DNA from: Kiritimatiellia bacterium
GTDB lineage: Bacteria; Verrucomicrobiota; Kiritimatiellia; SLAD01
Reading direction: 5' to 3'
NCBI GenBank assembly: GCA_007128275.1
Contig: SKXR01000052.1
Span: forward strand, 1-7,329
Length of the DNA stretch: 7,329 bases
Below the pieces are notes generated by a model. The model saw only the letters and a program-made list of their open reading frames with translations. It did not search any database and was not told where the DNA came from. Both the position numbers and the translations under genes were made by a program. Shown here one piece after another: positions 6,101 through 7,329 of this stretch (within the stretch, counting starts at the first letter, position 1; each line of letters opens with the position of its first letter).

Positions 6101-7329
6101 GGCTACTGGGTGCACGGGAATGCCTACGAATACGGCATCTACGCCAACCACGCCGGGAACGCGACGCTGGACGCCGAATACGACTTCGGCGACGCCGGCG
6201 GGGGCGAGCCGCCGGGCGATCCGGCCGAGGTCGTCATCGATCCGCCGAATCCGGACAACACCGAAGGCGGCGCAACCGTCACGATTACGTACACGCCGAA
6301 CGAAGGCCCCCTGCAAAGCGCTTCGACCATCTTTATCCACCTTGGCTTCAACGGCTGGAGCGTGGATGTGGAAAGCCGCGCAATGACCGATCTGGGCAAT
6401 GGATCCTGGGAATACGTCGTAGAAATCCCGGATGAGGCGTACCGCATTGACTTCGTTTTCCGGAGTGGGGGAGAGTCGCCCGTGTGGGATAACAACAATA
6501 ACAACGATTGGCACGTTTCCGTGGTTCCGAAAGGCGGGTTTGGCGCTGATTTCGTGATGGACGGGGCTTTGGACAGTCCGTACTACGAGCTGGCCCATTA
6601 CAATGGCATGCGTCTCTGGGCCGCTGTGCGTGGAACTACACTATACGTAGCCACCTGGGGCACCGGTGGTGGCGGCAATGATCACATGATCTACATCAAC
6701 GACCAGCTCGGCGACGCCGCACCATCCGCATGGGCCAAGGCGGGCTATGTCTTCCTGGGCGATGACCATATCTTCTTGGCGGGGGACGGCGACAATAGTT
6801 GGTCCGGTTGGTCCGGTACCGTAGGCCCCACTGCCACGGAGAATAGCGCCGACCAGGGAACCTTCAACTATCTCGAAGGCACGATCAATCTGGTGGAAGA
6901 ATTCGGCGGCGTTCCCGAAGCCCTGTACATGGCGGTCGGTACCTATGCGAGAGACGACGGCAGCCCGTTGAATAATCAGGTGCCGGCGCCGTGGGATGTG
7001 AACGAGCACATCGAAGTCACCGAATTCCTGCGCGTGCCTATCAACTCGATCCGCGATGACACGGGCAGCGGCCACTTCGACGGCGGCAACCCGATGATGT
7101 GGACGATCGTAAACGGGAACGAGCAGGATGCGAATTACGGTCTGCGCCGTTTCTTCATCGACGAAGTCGCCGGCGACCAGGAATGGTTGACCGTCGAAGT
7201 CGAACCCCGGACGGGTCGTGACGGGGACATTGTAGACATCGAGCTGTTCAGCAATCTGAACCGCCGCGATTTCGCGGCGTTGCCGGGCAGCGAGGATTGG
7301 GACAGCATCTCATCGACCTCCCTGGACAC
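3158..7329 (+). CDS. secreted multidomain GH13 alpha-amylase family enzyme, C-terminus cut by window end
   Basis: The frame is open for 1390 codons with no stop. It should hydrolyse alpha-1,4-glucans such as starch or glycogen outside the cell. Residues 1-27 form a signal peptide (basic start, core FAVVLILVCASVM, cleavage near TARS). The catalytic barrel (about 28-445) has all GH13 regions: PDIVMNH (122-128), DGVRLDAPKH with nucleophile D255 and R253, IFSEFF with acid/base E311, and IESHDE with D373. Domain C covers about 449-541. Three Ig-like modules follow (about 549-690, 690-788, 789-900), each with a late G-x-H motif (657-659, 752-754, 871-873). Calcium-binding linkers are DSDGDGIPD (903-911) and DWSGDGYANLYK (967-978). 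A CBM25-like starch-binding module spans about 1023-1123 (HLGFNGWS; WDNNNNNDWHV). A probable beta-sandwich (about 1124-1290) and a partial domain (1291 on) complete it. AGGGA (3147-3151) precedes the ATG. The exact specificity (amylase, pullulanase or maltogenic) cannot be read from the sequence. Confidence 0.95.
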   Translation, partial: MKQLQFLHRSFAVVLILVCASVMTARSEVIIQLFETEWEEIYRRLPEISEIGYSGIWHPSPAKSPVSGGQFAGGGNVGYSLFDRFDIGDVPQRGDRATRYGTRGHLRKMVDNAHQTDIKIYPDIVMNHAGNGPHFWTYPGMRPNDFHGWWNQNEPGGFRRAERMDAWGDINNGWGLTFQQELVSLIDIVTERDNRFSGTRGYAVPDEFVRQPGQYDLYPFHNPGDALPAEHPVDFLNRWINWLGFAMDFDGVRLDAPKHVVADFFGQPGWGFNHEIQFNYKLRRGFDNYTNVDELYQNDLRRRDSALIFSEFFIGSQNEINYWRDFGNKFRYIDFPRKSSMIWPAFDGGNLAALSSFAGFSPAEGVMFIESHDESPPWRRDLGYAYILTRVGLPIVYSTGNNLSNDESKVNTWMLPGHPGALGDYGLNRIPNLVYINNNFARGNEWERWSEGGFFAFERYEDLNASGTPDQGEGLLLVGLNTSGSDQTRTIQTAFPPFTPLNDYTGNGAPMTVQSDGTVQLTVPNMDGQGFVAYAPLNAEGPASGEPIRFVADGSPVDEMDWIVPGGRLADDKLRTLPRVTTDAVEINVHFQQPPDGQTVDGVMVKWGEGDIAPNTDTETHFYDGGRGIVSGGFQSATEVAPGHWRLVADVSQFPEGLHTIRARAFNGRPANLPALFQTFSKTIYVDRHGPDLDVVNIGEGDTVRGNPMVEIVNGDRLAAAVDYSLNGTDWFPADRVMPGFWQFAMPSVSDGAHTLHIRAGEYDWGDPRTRINESTITRTITVENPPIPMAITFDRHIRPDDAHLNEIHMPFFTVKVETDSSVSADDVTLYWNEYEMVGLTGSGEDIQTVFDGQFMLGSEEGRLWGSFVNGPHVFEAHVEHGGQTYVTSRHVVFNLFGQNLIDSDGDGIPDTVEMPFFETGTAPGYGQKWPGDNNEDMIPNDGEHWTRLNPMNHDTTYNGTWDGDEDWSGDGYANLYKVMVGYWVHGNAYEYGIYANHAGNATLDAEYDFGDAGGGEPPGDPAEVVIDPPNPDNTEGGATVTITYTPNEGPLQSASTIFIHLGFNGWSVDVESRAMTDLGNGSWEYVVEIPDEAYRIDFVFRSGGESPVWDNNNNNDWHVSVVPKGGFGADFVMDGALDSPYYELAHYNGMRLWAAVRGTTLYVATWGTGGGGNDHMIYINDQLGDAAPSAWAKAGYVFLGDDHIFLAGDGDNSWSGWSGTVGPTATENSADQGTFNYLEGTINLVEEFGGVPEALYMAVGTYARDDGSPLNNQVPAPWDVNEHIEVTEFLRVPINSIRDDTGSGHFDGGNPMMWTIVNGNEQDANYGLRRFFIDEVAGDQEWLTVEVEPRTGRDGDIVDIELFSNLNRRDFAALPGSEDWDSISSTSLD
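6800..6817 (+). repeat. in-frame 9-base tandem duplication inside the amylase gene
   Basis: TGGTCCGGT occurs twice in direct tandem and encodes Trp-Ser-Gly twice (residues 1215-1220) in the domain after the CBM25-like module. Both copies are identical at the DNA level, which suggests a recent slippage duplication. Added surface tryptophans could matter for sugar binding, but that is speculation. Confidence 0.6.

Noticed and set aside
5627..6598. 323-codon open frame on the minus strand
   Set aside because: It lies opposite the Ig-like, linker and starch-binding part of the amylase. Its Val/Arg/His-rich translation is typical of antisense to a GC-rich gene.

Overview
The window looks like a chromosomal segment of a GC-rich member of the PVC group, most likely Verrucomicrobiota or Kiritimatiellota. 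That placement is an inference. It rests on a very large secreted glycosidase with Asp-rich 'DSDGDGIPD' calcium-binding linkers, on a distal domain pattern I associate with verrucomicrobial polysaccharide-degrading enzymes, and on short heptanucleotide tandem repeats between housekeeping genes. No marker gene settles it. No rRNA, tRNA, CRISPR array, insertion sequence or phage gene was seen.

Layout: positions 1-331 hold no gene I can support, only a possible structured leader. hisF (332-1096, +) encodes the cyclase subunit of imidazole glycerol phosphate synthase. A small, very basic 60-residue protein follows (1194-1376, +) with its own good sigma70-like promoter. A convergent four-helix membrane protein of unknown role lies at 1480-1863 (-). 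Diverging from it is a biotin-protein ligase without the usual DNA-binding domain (2010-2945, +). From 3158 to the right edge runs one uninterrupted reading frame of at least 1390 codons. It encodes an exported GH13 alpha-amylase-type enzyme with catalytic barrel, domain C, three Ig-like modules, calcium-binding linkers, a starch-binding CBM25-like module and at least two further beta-rich domains. The gene is cut by the window end, and many apparent reading frames on the opposite strand of it are shadows.

The genes do not form an obvious single operon. hisF (histidine biosynthesis) and the ligase (biotinylation of carboxylases) are housekeeping functions. The amylase is an extracellular starch or glycogen degrader that appears to have its own regulatory region with two perfect palindromes, one of them CG-centred like LacI-family operators.

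The most unusual non-coding feature is a set of heptamer repeats (GTTGCGC, GTGTCGG/CCGACAC, CCATYAA) confined to gene boundaries between 1099 and 1999. Three of the four tracts start within three bases of a stop codon or contain it, and two tracts of one family are inverted copies 0.6 kb apart. I see no convincing new defence or mobile system here. The best leads are the repeats, the small basic protein and the architecture and control of the giant amylase.
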